Source: Muscardinus avellanarius (lineage: Eukaryota; Chordata; Mammalia; Rodentia; Gliridae). From it: a stretch of DNA of 64,000 bases. Positions 21,121-33,110 of this stretch are shown here, in pieces. The notes beneath the pieces are model-generated. The model worked only from the letters and a program-made list of their open reading frames with translations, searched no databases and was not told the DNA's origin. The position numbers and the translations under genes were made by a program. The first letter of the stretch is position 1; each line of letters begins with the position of its first letter. The DNA lies in the NCBI GenBank assembly GCA_963383645.1, contig OY726560.1, positions 153,346,488 to 153,410,487 on the forward strand. Reading direction: 5' to 3'.

Positions 21121-21940
21121 CGTGCTTCTTCAACTTGGTCTTGTAAAACTGCTCTCTAAAACGAGTGTGACACTTCACCTCCCATCTGCAGTGAGGAGCC
21201 AGGTCAGACAATGGTGAAGGCCCCTCACCAGCCGCATCTGAGAGGCAGGACAGTCCGCTCAGAGCCCAAGTGTGCTGAACAAGGGCCACCTCTGCTGTCA
21301 CCCCGGACCAGGCGCGGCTCTTTCCACGATGTCCGAATCTACGGATTTAGAGTAGCTCTAAATTCACAAGCTACATCACTTCCATGAACTTTAATTCACA
21401 TAAAGACCTGTGGTTCAGGGGGGCAGTCACAAGTTTGTTGAGCCCATTCTAATCTTAATTATTAACATCTGGAACTCTCAAGCCACACAGCACACATGAC
21501 ACAGTGAATACATACATCTGGGTTGCAGAAAGGCTGAGAAAGGGTTAAGGCAGCCGCAGGTGTTTCCAGGGGCCTGCCCAGAGCTGGGGCGGGGAGCAGA
21601 TTCAACTGCAGAGCCTCGCTGCAGGTGGTCAGAGCAGTGGGGCTGCAGAGCTTCTCCCAGTCCAGAATCCCAAAGGCAGGCAGTTTCTAAGTGGGCCTCG
21701 CCCAGCAGGGAGATTGAGCTGAGCTGAAGCCCAACCCCCTATCACCTCCCCCCACCCCGAGATGGGGGAAGAGAGAGGGCAGAGTCCAGGAACTCACCGC
21801 CTGTGGACCTCAAGATGGGCTCACTGAGTCATTCATGACCCAGCAGTGTCTTTCAAGTGTGTGTGGGTGTGGGGGTGTTTGATAAGTTCATGGGCCTGGT
21901 TGATATGGAGTTGATACACTCATGCATCTGTGTGCTTCTG
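21121..21940. other. Unique intergenic DNA
   Basis: About 800 bp without SINEs or recognised genes. Confidence 0.5.
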
Positions 21941-21944
<4 letters not shown>

Positions 21945-21980
<36 letters not shown>

Positions 21981-22643
21981 GTATGTTTTACTAGGGATTG
22001 AACTCAGGGTCATTCTATCCCTGAGCTGCAGCCCCAGCCCTTTTTTATTTTTTCATTCTTTTTTTTTTTTTTTTTTTTTTTTGCGGTACTGGGGATGGAA
22101 CCCAGGGGCATCCTACCTCCAAGCTACACCCCCAGCCCTATTTTTCTATTCTTTATTTTGAAACAGGGTCTCGCTGAATTTCAGAGGGCCTCACTAAGTA
22201 GCTGAGGCTGTCTGTGAACCGGGATCCTCTTGTCTGAGCCTCCCAAATGATGGGATTACAAGCATGCGCCACCACATCTGGTTCAATTATTTATTCTTGA
22301 AACAGGGTCACTCTAGGTTGCTGAACATGCTACATTGCTGAGGCTGCCCTTAAACCTGTGGTCCTCCCCTACTGGGATTATAGGCATGTGCTACCACGCC
22401 TGGCTTCTGGTGTCGCGTGGTCAATTTTTTTGTTTGTTTTTGTTTTGTGGTACTGGGGGTGGAACCCAGAGACTTTTCTACCTCCGGGCTGTACTCCTAG
22501 ACCTATTTTATATTTTATTTTTAAACAGGGTCTCACTAAGTTGCTAAGAGCCTCACTAAGTAGCTGAGGCTGGCTTCGAACCTGTGTGATCCTCCTGTCT
22601 CAGCCTCCTGAGCTCTGGGATTAAAAGCGTGCGCCACCCGGCT
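21945..22643 (-). repeat. Antisense SINE cluster starting with (GT)n
   Basis: (GT)n at 21945-21980, tail fragment 21984-22040, T-run, type A copy 22082-22281, head-only 22283-22404 and type B copy 22445-22643. Confidence 0.85.
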
Positions 22644-22832
22644 ACTTGGTCGGTTTTTATTAACACAATTGATTTATCCGTTTGTGCCTTATGATTGTAC
22701 TGTGCAGCTGGGGAAGTTGATTAAGTCTGAATGTCCAACATCTGGTGGTTGTCTATTTGCCTAGACAAGTTACCACGTCACTCTGCCTTCGCGATGCAGT
22801 CAGAATGGAGTGGCTCATGGCAAATGGCTGCT

Positions 22833-22833
<1 letters not shown>

Positions 22834-22875
<42 letters not shown>

Positions 22876-23062
22876 TTTTGGTGGTACTGGGGTTCCTGGA
22901 AGCCCTTCTACCTCCAGGCTACACTCCCAGACCTATTTTTACATTTTTATTTGGAAACAGGGTCTCCTAAGCCAGTGCGCGCGGCTGGCTTCAAACCTGC
23001 GTGATCCTCCTGTCTCTGCCTCCCAAGCCCGGTGATTACAAGTGTGCGCCACCATGCCCGGC
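22834..23062 (-). repeat. Antisense SINE, type C, with (ATTT)n tail
   Basis: (ATTT)n at 22834-22879, then the short-form body to 23062. It marks the left edge of a SINE-free block. Confidence 0.85.
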
Positions 23063-24219
23063 CAAACAGCTGCTTTATAAAACAGAGTGACTCAGGACCA
23101 GGTGCTGCCGTTCTATGCAACACGGCATCACCCGGAGCTGGCACAGCCTGAAAATGCTATTCTGAACCACCCGGACCAGCTCAGAGAGGGACGCAGGCTT
23201 CTCTGGTTTCTCAGCTGCCCAGCAACACCTTCCCCTGACCCATTTCTCACTTACCCAAAGGGGCTGATTTCCTCCTGTGCTACCTTAGAAAGAGGAAAAC
23301 TTCATACACAGCCTCAGGGACAGCGGCCTGGAGACATGAATGGGGTGGGAGCAGGGTGCTGTCATAAGGGTACCAGAAAGGCTGGTGAGGCTGGAGCACT
23401 GTGGTCAGCTATTCTTGGGTCTCTGCATCACTGAACAGTCCCCCAGCAAGCACAGCGGGGGTCACTGGACGGCTCCTCTCGCTGTTGCAGGCAGGGGCAA
23501 CCGTTACTTCACCTGCCCCCGAGGTACCCAGGACACGCTCAGTGCGCACAGCCCCTCCATCACCAACTGAAGACAGAGTCGACTGTGCCTTAGATACCTG
23601 AACTTTGATCCCAGAGTCTGTTTGGCTGGCTCTGTGCCAAAGAGATAAGTCCCCATTTCTTTCCCCCTTTCCTGGCTGTTGGGTCTAGGCCAAGGGCCCC
23701 TGGGACTTGGGGGCATCTCTTAAGTAACAGGAAAGTTATGAACTCATAGGTTAATGAAAAAATCATTGACCAAACCTGTATGAGTGTGCTGAATGAGCAA
23801 CCCTGGGACCGCCGTAAAAGCCGGCACAGGGCGGACCCAGCTGTGGCCTGCTGGGCTCTTTTCTGCTAATGTGGGTCACTTCTTGAAATGGGACAGCCTG
23901 CAGGTGTTCCCTTTGTGCTCAGACAAACACTCAACTTTTAACCTTGGAAGAATGCAGCAGGAACAAAAGCCTGCTCCTACACTGGGGATCAGCGGGCTCG
24001 CAGGGGGAGGCTGAGGGGGAGGCAGATGGGGAGGCATCTCCCCATCTGTTCTGTTATACAATCTGTAAAGTTAGGACCCTGCAGCTCTGCACTCCACCGC
24101 TGCTTCCCTGCCACCTTCTAGCTGGGTGACTTCTGGCAAATGGCCTGCCCCTTCTGAGCCTCAGCTTCCCATCCTCTTGGATCCATTGTAAGGACAAAAC
24201 AAGGGGATGAAGGAGGCTC
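23063..24219. other. SINE-free intergenic block, left part
   Basis: Unique DNA except for a MIR fragment at about 24095-24205 ('gctgggtgacttctggcaa'). Confidence 0.55.
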
Positions 24220-24669
24220 TGTGATAGGCAGAATCATGGCCCCCAAAGCTACCCTGGTCCTATTTTCCAGAACCTTCGATATATAACAAATACAATGTGA
24301 CCGTAGCTGTGATTAAGTCAAGGATCTCGAGATGGGAAGATTATTTTGGATTATCAAGTCGGGCCCGATGTATGCACAGGGATCTTTATGAGAGGGAGGC
24401 AGGAGATGAGAGAGACAGAAGGCTACAGAAGCAGAGTTTGCAGTGATGTGGCCTCACGCTGGGGAAAGCATGCAGTCCCTAGAAGCTGTAAGGGGCAAGG
24501 AGCAGATTCTTCAAGTTTTTGGAAGGAACTGACCCTACTGACACCTTGACTGTAGCCCAGTGGAGCTGATTTTGAACTTCTGACCTCCAGAACTATAAGA
24601 AGATAAATATATGTTGTTTTAAATTAGCAAGTTTGTGGTCATTTGTTATAGCAGCTGCTAACTAATACA
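24220..24669 (+). mobile_element. MaLR LTR (MLT1-type), nearly full length
   Basis: Starts TGTGATAGGCAGAATCATGG and ends ACTAATACA, as MaLR LTRs do. Internal landmarks 'gtgattaagtcaaggatct', 'gacaccttgact' and 'cagaactataag' are in order. No internal region, no clear 5-bp duplication. An ancient mammalian-wide solo LTR. Confidence 0.8.
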
Positions 24670-26700
24670 GACTGATGTGTAAAATGCTGTGACAATGGAA
24701 AGATTTGCTGTCATACAGCCAGAGCCAGGAAAACAGAGAGGCCAAAGGGGTGGGTGTGCCTGATGAGCCGGCAAGGAGTCAGCCTACAGGTGTCAGTTTG
24801 CGTGACCTCATTTGCAGGTGCCTCCGAGGAGGGCTGTGAGTGGCTGGATGCTGTGTGCTGCCTTTCCAAGCCTGGTCACCAGATCTGAGCTCAATGAGGA
24901 ACAGCTCCATGGATCTGAGGAACTGTGTTCCCAGGGACTCGCTGGTGCATATGTACCAGCTCTGCTGCCTTGGGGTCCAGCAGACATGGGGGAACAAATA
25001 GAGGAATGGGCTATTTGCCCTGCTCCTGTACAACACTGATAGCTACCTGGCTTATTCTGGCACCCCAAGGCTACATATCAAGACTACTGGCAGACCTTAT
25101 CCTTGGTCACGGCCTGGGTCGCCATGGAGAAGTGCCACTCTACAGACAACAGGCAGCCCCAAGAGGTTGAAGCCAAAGACAAAAAGTTCTCCTGAAGCTC
25201 CCCAAAGAATTAATGGGTTACCCCTTTGCAGGGTAAACACAGACCTTTGGCGTTTGCACAAGCATGCCTGGGTGCCCATCCACTGCAAGGCCCTGGACCC
25301 CTCAGGCTCTGCAGGGTCTGCTATGGGAATCCACCAGCTTCTCTCTGGGATACCTGTTTCCTAGCACACCCACTGACCTGAGGTCACGGCCAAGCATGAT
25401 TGTGCCTCACACTTGGCCAAGCCTGGCTCACTCACCAGCACTTGTGTATGGTTGTCTGGGAAGAAGGCTTTCTGGGCCTAATTGCTTGTCCTCTGCATCA
25501 GATGTATGAGTCCACCTGCAAACCATCAGATGGGGAGCCAAACTGAGGGCTCCTCCCTCTTCGGGTTTCTCCCCTCCTGCCTGCCACTGTGGGTGGAGTG
25601 CTGCTGGCTGGTTTGTTCCAGCTCCGTGAGCACAGTGACTTTGCTTGCTTGCAGAATTCTGCACCCCTCACGCTGAACAGCCCAGAGCAGCACTCAAAGG
25701 GCCAATTAATTAGCTGATGCCCCCGCGTAATGACTGGGGTACTGGGGGAGGTTTGTGACTTGAAAGACACAAGCAGCACATCTCTTAATCCTCAGCTCAC
25801 TGGGCTGGAAAATCTCCAAATCTAGTCAAGCGAAGAGGCACAGGAAACCCAGGAAGGGATTTTTCCACGTGGTAGCCTGAAGGCATCAGTGGAAAGCTCT
25901 GCAAGAGTGCACCTGGTGGCCCCCCTGGAGGACCACCTCCTGTTCCCTGTGGGTGCTGCAGGATGAGTCCTTCCTCTCTCTACCCCCCCCCCACTTGCTT
26001 TGTGGCTTTGGCACAGACTCCGCCTCTCCTCTCTTCTCCCACTTGGCTCCCCCAGACACAGGCCAAGGACACTTGTCCCTCAGTGCTGGGAGAAATCACC
26101 CCTAAAGATCTTAGCACTGCTGTAAGTTTTTCCCTAACACTTTTCTCAGAACGGGATGTCCAGTGTCTAGAATTTAAAAAGTTGGTGTACCAAGGGCGGG
26201 GGACTGCGAGACAGAATCTCCTCCTTCTGCAAGGCTGTCTGTCCTCCTGGAAGTCTGTCCCCCAAGTCCCCAAGGTTCCTGATCTCTGAGCCTAGCGGCC
26301 TTCCGAGGTAACGCTGTGTGTGCCAGAGACCAAGTTTCCTCCACAGTCCTCCTCAGACTGACACTAGTATGAAATATGTAGAGAAAACAAAGACTTCCAG
26401 GATTCCAGCTCACTGACAGCACATTCACATGGGGCAACAATCAGAATGAACTGTTCCTAAACACTTGGTCTCCATGTCTGCAAATACCCCACTGAGGACT
26501 GATGCTAAATGCTCGGACCCTTTTACCAGCCCACGGAGCACGGTTTGCACACACGCCACAGACTTGGGGACAAACTGCTTCTTTGTCCGGGACTAGAATC
26601 ATGAATGTGTTTTTTATTCTTTGGTATATGAATCTACAACCAAAGATTTCCTCAGCAGACAAAGGAAAAGAAAGCTGGGGGGGGAGTGCTATGTACCCTA
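24670..26700. other. SINE-free intergenic block, middle part
   Basis: About 2 kb of unique sequence with no recognised repeat and no supported gene. A TAATTA homeodomain-type core lies near 25705-25712. Confidence 0.5.
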
Positions 26701-26781
26701 GACTTGCTATAGGTGAAAAGCTAGCTCCCTCCAACAAAAGTGGGGCCACTGAAGCCTCATCTCTCTGGTTGGAGACAGAGG

Positions 26782-26789
26782 TGACGTCA
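26782..26789. promoter_or_regulatory. Perfect palindromic CRE (TGACGTCA)
   Basis: Full CREB/ATF consensus inside repeat-free DNA. Single site; function is inferred only. Confidence 0.45.
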
Positions 26790-27042
26790 CTGGGTTGTCA
26801 AGGACTGCCAAGAAAGGAAGGGGGCCGCTCTCTTGCATTAAAGAGACACTGAAGATGAGGTCAAGTCAGAGACTGTGGCACGGCTCTGTCCCCCCCTGTG
26901 TCCTAGCAGGGAAGCTGGTCCCCAAGAGAGAAATCTTTACTGCCATGTGAGCCCTGGGGCTGGATGAATGCTTGTATCTGGATTTCAAAGCTGTGACTAC
27001 TATTAATTTACAAAATGGTACTGGCAGTTAGGACGGCCCTGA

Positions 27043-27310
27043 GTGTTTATTACAGGGTGCGGGCTCAGAGGATCGGCTCCAGCTACCTTATTAGGTTGCC
27101 CCCTTCGTTATCGCTGGCACCTCCCAGATAAGACAACTGGCCTCAAAGAGCCAGGGGATTCCGCCAACAATGAGGGGCAGCGGCGAGGGCGAGAGGCGGA
27201 GCTCGGGCTGGAACACCGGCCGCCCCACTCCGGAGCTCCCTGAGCTGCAGCAGCGTGCCTTTGGCCTGATCATAAGAGGGGCTATTTATAGTTCCAGAGG
27301 ACGATTCCCT
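27043..27310. promoter_or_regulatory. Candidate enhancer or cryptic promoter with MEF2 and GATA sites
   Basis: GC-rich, CpG-containing segment (27170-27240) in SINE-free DNA. AGATAAG (GATA-type) at 27126-27132, AACAAT (SOX-type) at 27166-27171 and CTATTTATAG, a perfect MEF2 site that could also serve as a TATA element, at 27282-27291. 27311-27733 is unique. Confidence 0.45.
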
Positions 27311-27733
27311 GGCACAGGGCCTCCCAGAGTCAAAGAAGAACTCTGTGTGTTGAAACCGTGAGACAGGTGTTCAGCCGCACATACACCGTGCTGAGCCACG
27401 CGTCCCCGCCTCGAGCGGGCATCACAGCCACCTGCGGGGCTGGTCGCAACAGGACCGCTGGGCTCCCAACACCCATTCCGACTCCGTAGGCCTCGGTGGG
27501 AGGCAAAACTGCTTTCCGCTGAGCCGTAGGCATGCTGAGACTGCTGCTCCCGGGCTCCCGGTCTGGGAGGACCTCAACGCAGGGACACAGGCTCTCTGAA
27601 TAGCATTGTTGCTCCCTGGGAAAACTCTCTGGGAAGAAGGAGGGCCAGATGACGTCTCCCCTGTCCACTCCAAGATCTTCCCATCACCACCTTCTGCTGA
27701 CCGTCTGTCCTGAAGGACCAGACTCTGTTTTTT

Positions 27734-27919
27734 TTGGTACTGTGGATTGAACTCAGGGGTGTTCTACCTCCGAACTATACCCCTAACCCTATTATATATA
27801 TATTTTTTAATTTGGGAAAAGGGTCTCGCTAAGTTGCTGAGGTTGGCCTAAAACCTGTGATCCTTCAGTCTCAGCCTCCCAAGTACTGGAATTACAGGCA
27901 TGTGCTGCCATGCCCAGCT
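27734..27919 (-). repeat. Old antisense SINE
   Basis: Full-length, diverged. Right edge of the SINE-free block. 27920-28365 is unique. Confidence 0.75.
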
Positions 27920-28365
27920 AGTTTTTTGATAATGGCAAGACCACTTGAGTCCAGGTACTTCTGCAATTCCCACTCAATCCACTGGAAGCTTACTTCATTC
28001 TGCTGCCAAATGTTGGATCAGACTCTGAATCAGCATGGCCCCATGCAGCGAGTTTTGGGGCGCGGTAGCTCCAGAAGGGTTATTCCAACCCTTCCTTGGA
28101 CTGGGAGGTACCCAGCAGGCCCAGGTGGCGTCTCTGATGAGCGAGGCTTGTGAATTCCGGTAGATCCCCTGGCTGGGAGGAAGAGCTCATGGTACTTTGT
28201 TTCACATCATCTCACCAGCAGCACTGAAGATGTGACAAGCCCAGAAGTGACAAGGGGGAGCAGTGGGAAAATGAGATTCCATAGGGGAAGATGCAAGAAA
28301 ATGAAGAAATCAGCCGGCACTCCTTCTGAGCAGGCAGACAGGTTCTCAAAGCATGAGCACCCAAA

Positions 28366-28495
28366 GCTGGGTGCTGGGGGAATAGCTTAACGGCAGATGC
28401 TTCCTGGGCACTAGTGGAGGACCTGGGTTTCATCCCAGCACTAGAAGAAGGAGGAGGAGGAAGAGGAGGGGGGAGGGGGGAGGGGGGAGGGGAGA
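28366..28495 (+). repeat. ID-like SINE with purine/G-rich tail
   Basis: ID body 28366-28443, then (GGA)n grading into G-runs; 28468-28492 is G6-A-G6-A-G6-A-G4, a perfect quadruplex motif. 28496-28869 is unique. Confidence 0.75.
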
Positions 28496-28869
28496 AACTT
28501 GGGATTCTTGATGGGCAGGGATGCACTTGGCAGTGGGTCTGGCAGCTTCTGGACCAGGGATGCTCCTGCAGAGCCTCCGAGCTGGGTGCTCCTGGCCTCC
28601 CTGGGATGAGAGGAGCCTGCGACTGAACTCCAGGCATGTTTGCCAGGACAGCCTGATTTCTCTCTCCCTCCATGGGGCTCACGGTCTGTTTCCCAGCTAC
28701 GTCTACCATGTGCAACAGAGAACAGTCTCTGGTTCCTCTCATCCCGCAAAGCCACCCAGCCACAACTGGGGAACTTGGAGAGAGGGAGCAGCCTTGGCAT
28801 AAATAACAGAAGTGTGCGACCCCAGTAACAGCAGCAAAAACAATAATGATGTCACCTCTGTGACAGTAA

Positions 28870-29080
28870 TAATAACTAAGACTTAACTGTGCGGCTTTGC
28901 AATAGTGCCTTCAGTGTTTAATCCTTAAATAGCCCTGTGATGCTCCAGGTTCTGTTTTTACTGTACAAACAAGGGAAAGAAGACACGGAGGCTAGGGAGC
29001 AGTCTCTAAGTCACACAGCTGAGCAGCAGCGAGTCAGGATTTGAGCCTGGGCCTATCACTCCTGTTTTTAGTCACTGCCT
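28870..29080 (-). repeat. MIR, antisense
   Basis: 'gtcacacagctgagcagcag' and 'caggatttgagcctgggc' are the reverse of the MIR core; the AT-rich left part also fits. Confidence 0.7.
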
Positions 29081-29096
29081 CAGCAGAAACAAAAAG

Positions 29097-29338
29097 GCCC
29101 ATCCTCAGCCAGGCGTGATGTCGCATGCTTGTAATCCCCGCGCTTGGGAGGCTGAGACAGGAGGATCGCACAGGTTCGAAGCCAGCCTCGGCTATTTAGT
29201 GAGGCTCTCAGCAACTTAGTGAGACCCTGTTTCCAAATAAAATATAAAATAGGTCTGAGAGTATAGCCTGGAGGTAGAAAAGCCTCTGGGTTCCACCCTC
29301 CCGTACCACCAAAAAAAAAAAAAAAAAGCCCATCCTCT
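29097..29338 (+). repeat. SINE type B with target duplication
   Basis: Element 29107-29327, flanked by gcccatcctc at 29097-29106 and 29328-29337. Confidence 0.88.
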
Positions 29339-29493
29339 TGCTGTCTTGCTGCAACAGTGTTTGGGGCTGGCTTTGAACCAGGTAAGAGATTCTGTGAGTG
29401 CAGTCAGGGGCTGTGGAAAGTCAGTGGCTTCCTCGGGAGTAATGGGATTAATAAAAAGCAGCAGCCTGTGAGCACTGTTTAAATTCATTCTGG

Positions 29494-29691
29494 CAGCCGG
29501 GTGCTTGTAATCCCTGCGCTTGGGAGGCCGAGACAGGAGGATCGCACGGGTTCGAAGCCAGCCTCAGCTACTTAGTGAGGCTCTCAGCAACTTAGTGAGA
29601 CCCTGTTTCTAAATAAAGTATAAATTAAAAAACTAGGTCTGGGAGCATAGCACAGAGGTAGAAAAGCCCCTGGGTTCCACCCCCAGTACAA

Positions 29692-29730
<39 letters not shown>

Positions 29731-30018
29731 ATTCATCCCGGTGAGGGCAAAGAACCATTATTTCCTGATCAGCCTAAGCTGGTTGATGTATTGAAAAGAC
29801 ATCCTTGCTGGGCGTAATGGCGCACGCTTGTAATTCCAGCATTTGGGAGGCTGAGACCGGAGGATCGCAGGTTCGAGGACAGCCTCAGCTACTTAGGCCA
29901 TTTGCAACTCAGGAAGACCAGTTTCAGTATAAAAAAATAAAAAATAGGACTGGGGGTGTAGCTCAGAGGTAGAATGCCCCCGGGTTCCAACCCCGGTACT
30001 GCAAAAAAAAAAAAAAAT
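29494..30018 (+). repeat. Two sense SINEs, type B then type A
   Basis: 29494-29732 has a long (AAAT)n tail (29690-29732); 29806-30018 ends in an A-run. Confidence 0.85.
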
Positions 30019-30029
30019 ACAAATTATTT

Positions 30030-30545
30030 TGCAGTTTCTTAAAAAAAAATAAATGTGCTATGACCCAGCAATTTCACTCTTCAGCATTTATCACAGAAGA
30101 ACGAAGGGTATATCTATCCTTACAAAAACCGGCATGATTGTTCATAACAGCTTTATTCCAGTTTGATTCCCAAAGTGGAATAAAACCAAAATGTCCCTTA
30201 ATAAAGGAATGATTAAACACACTGTCGAGCATCCATACTATGGAAAGACTTCCCAGCAATAAAGAAGAATGAATTATTTATACATGCAAGGACTTGGATA
30301 GATATCAAGGTCAATCTCAAAAGGTCACATACTGGATAATTCCGTGGATGCATCATTCTCCAAATTATAGAGATATAAAATAAATGAGTGGTTGCTACGG
30401 AGTTAGGGATGTTGGGGTGAAGAGAAGAGGAAATGATTGTTACTCTAAAGAGGTAGGAGATCTTGGTGGGGACCGAACAGTTCTGTATCTTGACTATTGT
30501 AATTATGTGAATCTACTGTGTGATATTTTACTGTAATTGTGTACA
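30030..30545 (+). repeat. Old L1 3'-UTR relic, sense
   Basis: 'tgacccagcaatttcactct', 'aaccaaaatgtcccttaata' and 'ataaatgagtggttgctacg' are typical of old L1 3' ends. Confidence 0.75.
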
Positions 30546-30604
30546 ATGTAACCCTTCAGGGGAAGGGGGCGGATAAAAGGTACAGGGGCTTCTTTGTATT
30601 ATCT

Positions 30605-31206
30605 TTTGTGGTACTGGGGATGGAACCCAGAGGCACCCCCAGCCCTATTTTTTATTCTTTATTTATTTTGAAACAAGGTTTCACTAAGTTGCAGACAGCC
30701 CCACTAAGTAACCGAGGCTGTCTGTGAACCATGATTGTCCTATGTCAGCCTCACAAATACTGAGATTACAAGCGTGTGCCACCATGCCTGGCTTGCAACT
30801 TTCTATGTATCTTTAATTATTTCAAAATTTAAAAGTTTCTCCAGCCGGGTATGGTGGGCACATGCTTGTAATCCCAGCATTTGGGAGGCTGAGACAGGTG
30901 GATCGCAGGCTCGCAGACAGCCTCAGCCACTTAGTGAGGCCCTCTGCAACTCAGTGAGACCCTGTTTTAAAATAAGGAATAAAAAATAGGGCTGGGGGGG
31001 GTAGCTCGGAGGTAGAATGCCCCTGGGTTTCATCCTCAGTATCACAAAATAAATATATAAATAAATAAAATAAAATAAGCCAGGCATGGTAGCGCACGCT
31101 TGTAATCCCAGTATTTGGGAGGCTGAGACCAGAGGATCGCGGTTCATGGACAGCCTCAGCTATTAGTGAGGCCCTCTATAACTCAGTGAGACCTGGTTTC
31201 AAAATA

Positions 31207-31246
<40 letters not shown>

Positions 31247-31325
31247 TTAAGGCAGGGGCTGTAGCTCAGAGGTTGAATGCCCCTGGGTTCCATCTCCAGA
31301 CCCACAAAATAAATAAAATAAAAGT
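30605..31325. repeat. Three type A SINEs, orientation -, +, +
   Basis: 30605-30793 (-), 30843-31076 (+), 31078-31325 (+). In the last, the A-rich linker between head and tail has become an (AAT)n microsatellite (31207-31246). Confidence 0.85.
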
Positions 31326-31331
31326 TTTTCT

Positions 31332-32767
31332 TTTTTGCAGTATTGGGGATTGAACCCAGGGACATTCTACCTCCAAGCTACTACCTCAGATCTATTGTTT
31401 TATTCTTTATTTTGTGGGGGGGGGTTTGTGTGTGGCACTAGGGGTGGAACCCAGGAGCTTTTCTACCTCCAGTCTACACTCCCAGACCTATTTTATATTT
31501 TATTTGGAAACAGGGTCTCACTAAATTACTGAGAGCCTCACTAAGTAGCTGAGGCTGGCTTTGAACCTGTGTGATCCTCCTGTCTCAGCCTCCCAAGCGT
31601 GGGGATTACAAGCGTGCGCCACCACACCCGGCTTTATTCTTTATTTTTAAACAGGGCCTCACTGAGTTGCAAGGGGCCTCACTAAGTAGCTGAGGCTGTC
31701 TGTGAACCACAATCCTCCTGTCTCAGCTTCCCAAATGCTGGGATTACAAGCTGGACACCATTCCTGGCATGTTTGAGTTATTTTTAACTGAAAATCTACA
31801 GCAGATAAAAGGGCCTGATGGATGCTGGGAAGAGGGAGGGCAAACGTGGACTGGACTGATGGGTATGGCATGGAAAGCTAGTCGTGTACATTTTTATTTT
31901 ATTTTTGAGGTATTGAGGTTGAATCCAGGGTCATTATATCTCTGAGCTATACCCTAAACCCTACTTTATTCTTTTTTTTTTTTTTTTTTGCAGGTCTGGG
32001 GATGGAACCCAGGGGCATTTGACCTCCAAGCTACACCCCTTGCCCTATTTTTTATTCTTTATTTTGAAACCGGGTCTCACTGAGTTGCAGAGGGCCTCAC
32101 TAAGTAGCTGAGGCTGTCCGCGAACCGCGATCCTCCAGGTCTCAGCCTCCCAAATGTTGGGATTACAAGCGTGCACCACCACGCCTGGCATATTCTTTTA
32201 TTTTTGAAACAGAGTCTTATTAAGTTGTGGAGGGCCTCCCCAAGTTGCTGAGGCTGGCCACAAACCTCTGATTCCCCTGTCTCAGTTTCCCAAGTACTGG
32301 GATTACAGGTGTGCACTACACCTGGATAATGTTATAAGCTTTTTTTTTTTTTTTTTTTTTTTGAGGTACCGGGGGGTGGAACCCAGGGACATTCTACCTC
32401 TGAGCTACATCCCCAGCACTATATTTTGATTTTTTATTTTAAAACAGGGTCTCACTAAGTTGTGAGGGCCTCACTAAGTAGCTGAGGCTGTCTGAGAATC
32501 CTTGATCCTCCTGTCTCAGCCTCCCAAATACTGAGATTACAAGCATGTGCCACCACACACCCGGCTTTTTTTTTTTTTTTTTGTAGTACTGGGGATTGAA
32601 CCCAGGGGCATTCTACCTTAGCCCTATTTTACTGTTTTACTTTGAAACAAGGTCTCACTAAGTTGCAGAGGGCTTCACTAAGTTGCTGAGGCTGCCCTTG
32701 AACCTGCAATTCTCCTGTCTCAGCCTCCCAAGCACTGGGATTACAAGTGTGTACCACCACATCTAAC
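31332..32767 (-). repeat. Dense run of eight antisense SINE copies and fragments
   Basis: 31332-31412 tail; 31421-31634 type B; 31635-31768 head; 31899-31970 tail; 31988-32189 type A; 32190-32326 head; 32360-32565 type A; 32580-32767 older type A. All point the same way. Confidence 0.82.
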
Positions 32768-32799
32768 TGTGTGGGGTGTTTTTTTTTTTTTTTTTTTGA

Positions 32800-33110
32800 G
32801 GGCTGGAATTTTAGCCCCAGGAAGGTCTTATGATTTGCATCTGGACTGTCCCCAAAAGCTCCCGTGCTAGGCGGTACAGCAGTCTTCAGAGGTGAGAAGA
32901 CTGGATCATGAGGCTCTGACATCATCAGCCGATTAGTCCACTGGATGGCGTAATCATTTGAATGCACCACTGGACGGTGATGGAAACTGTAGGTTGGGGC
33001 TATTGCCGTGGGGAGTACTCCAAATGGGGCGGGCGTGCAGAAGCAGCTGAGGGGCTTGGCTACTGTAGAAAAAAGGACAACGGCTGGCACGCAGGTGGGG
33101 CTTTGGCTGC
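32800..33110 (+). mobile_element. Possible old LTR fragment
   Basis: 'ggatcatgaggctctgac', 'ggatggcgtaatcatttgaa' and 'gtgatggaaactgtaggt' resemble an old MaLR/ERVL-type LTR body. Family uncertain. 33111-33620 is unique. Confidence 0.4.

Noticed and set aside
28212..28763. 183-codon minus-strand frame
   Set aside because: Its Pro/Ser-rich middle is the reverse of the purine tract at an ID-element tail; not a gene.
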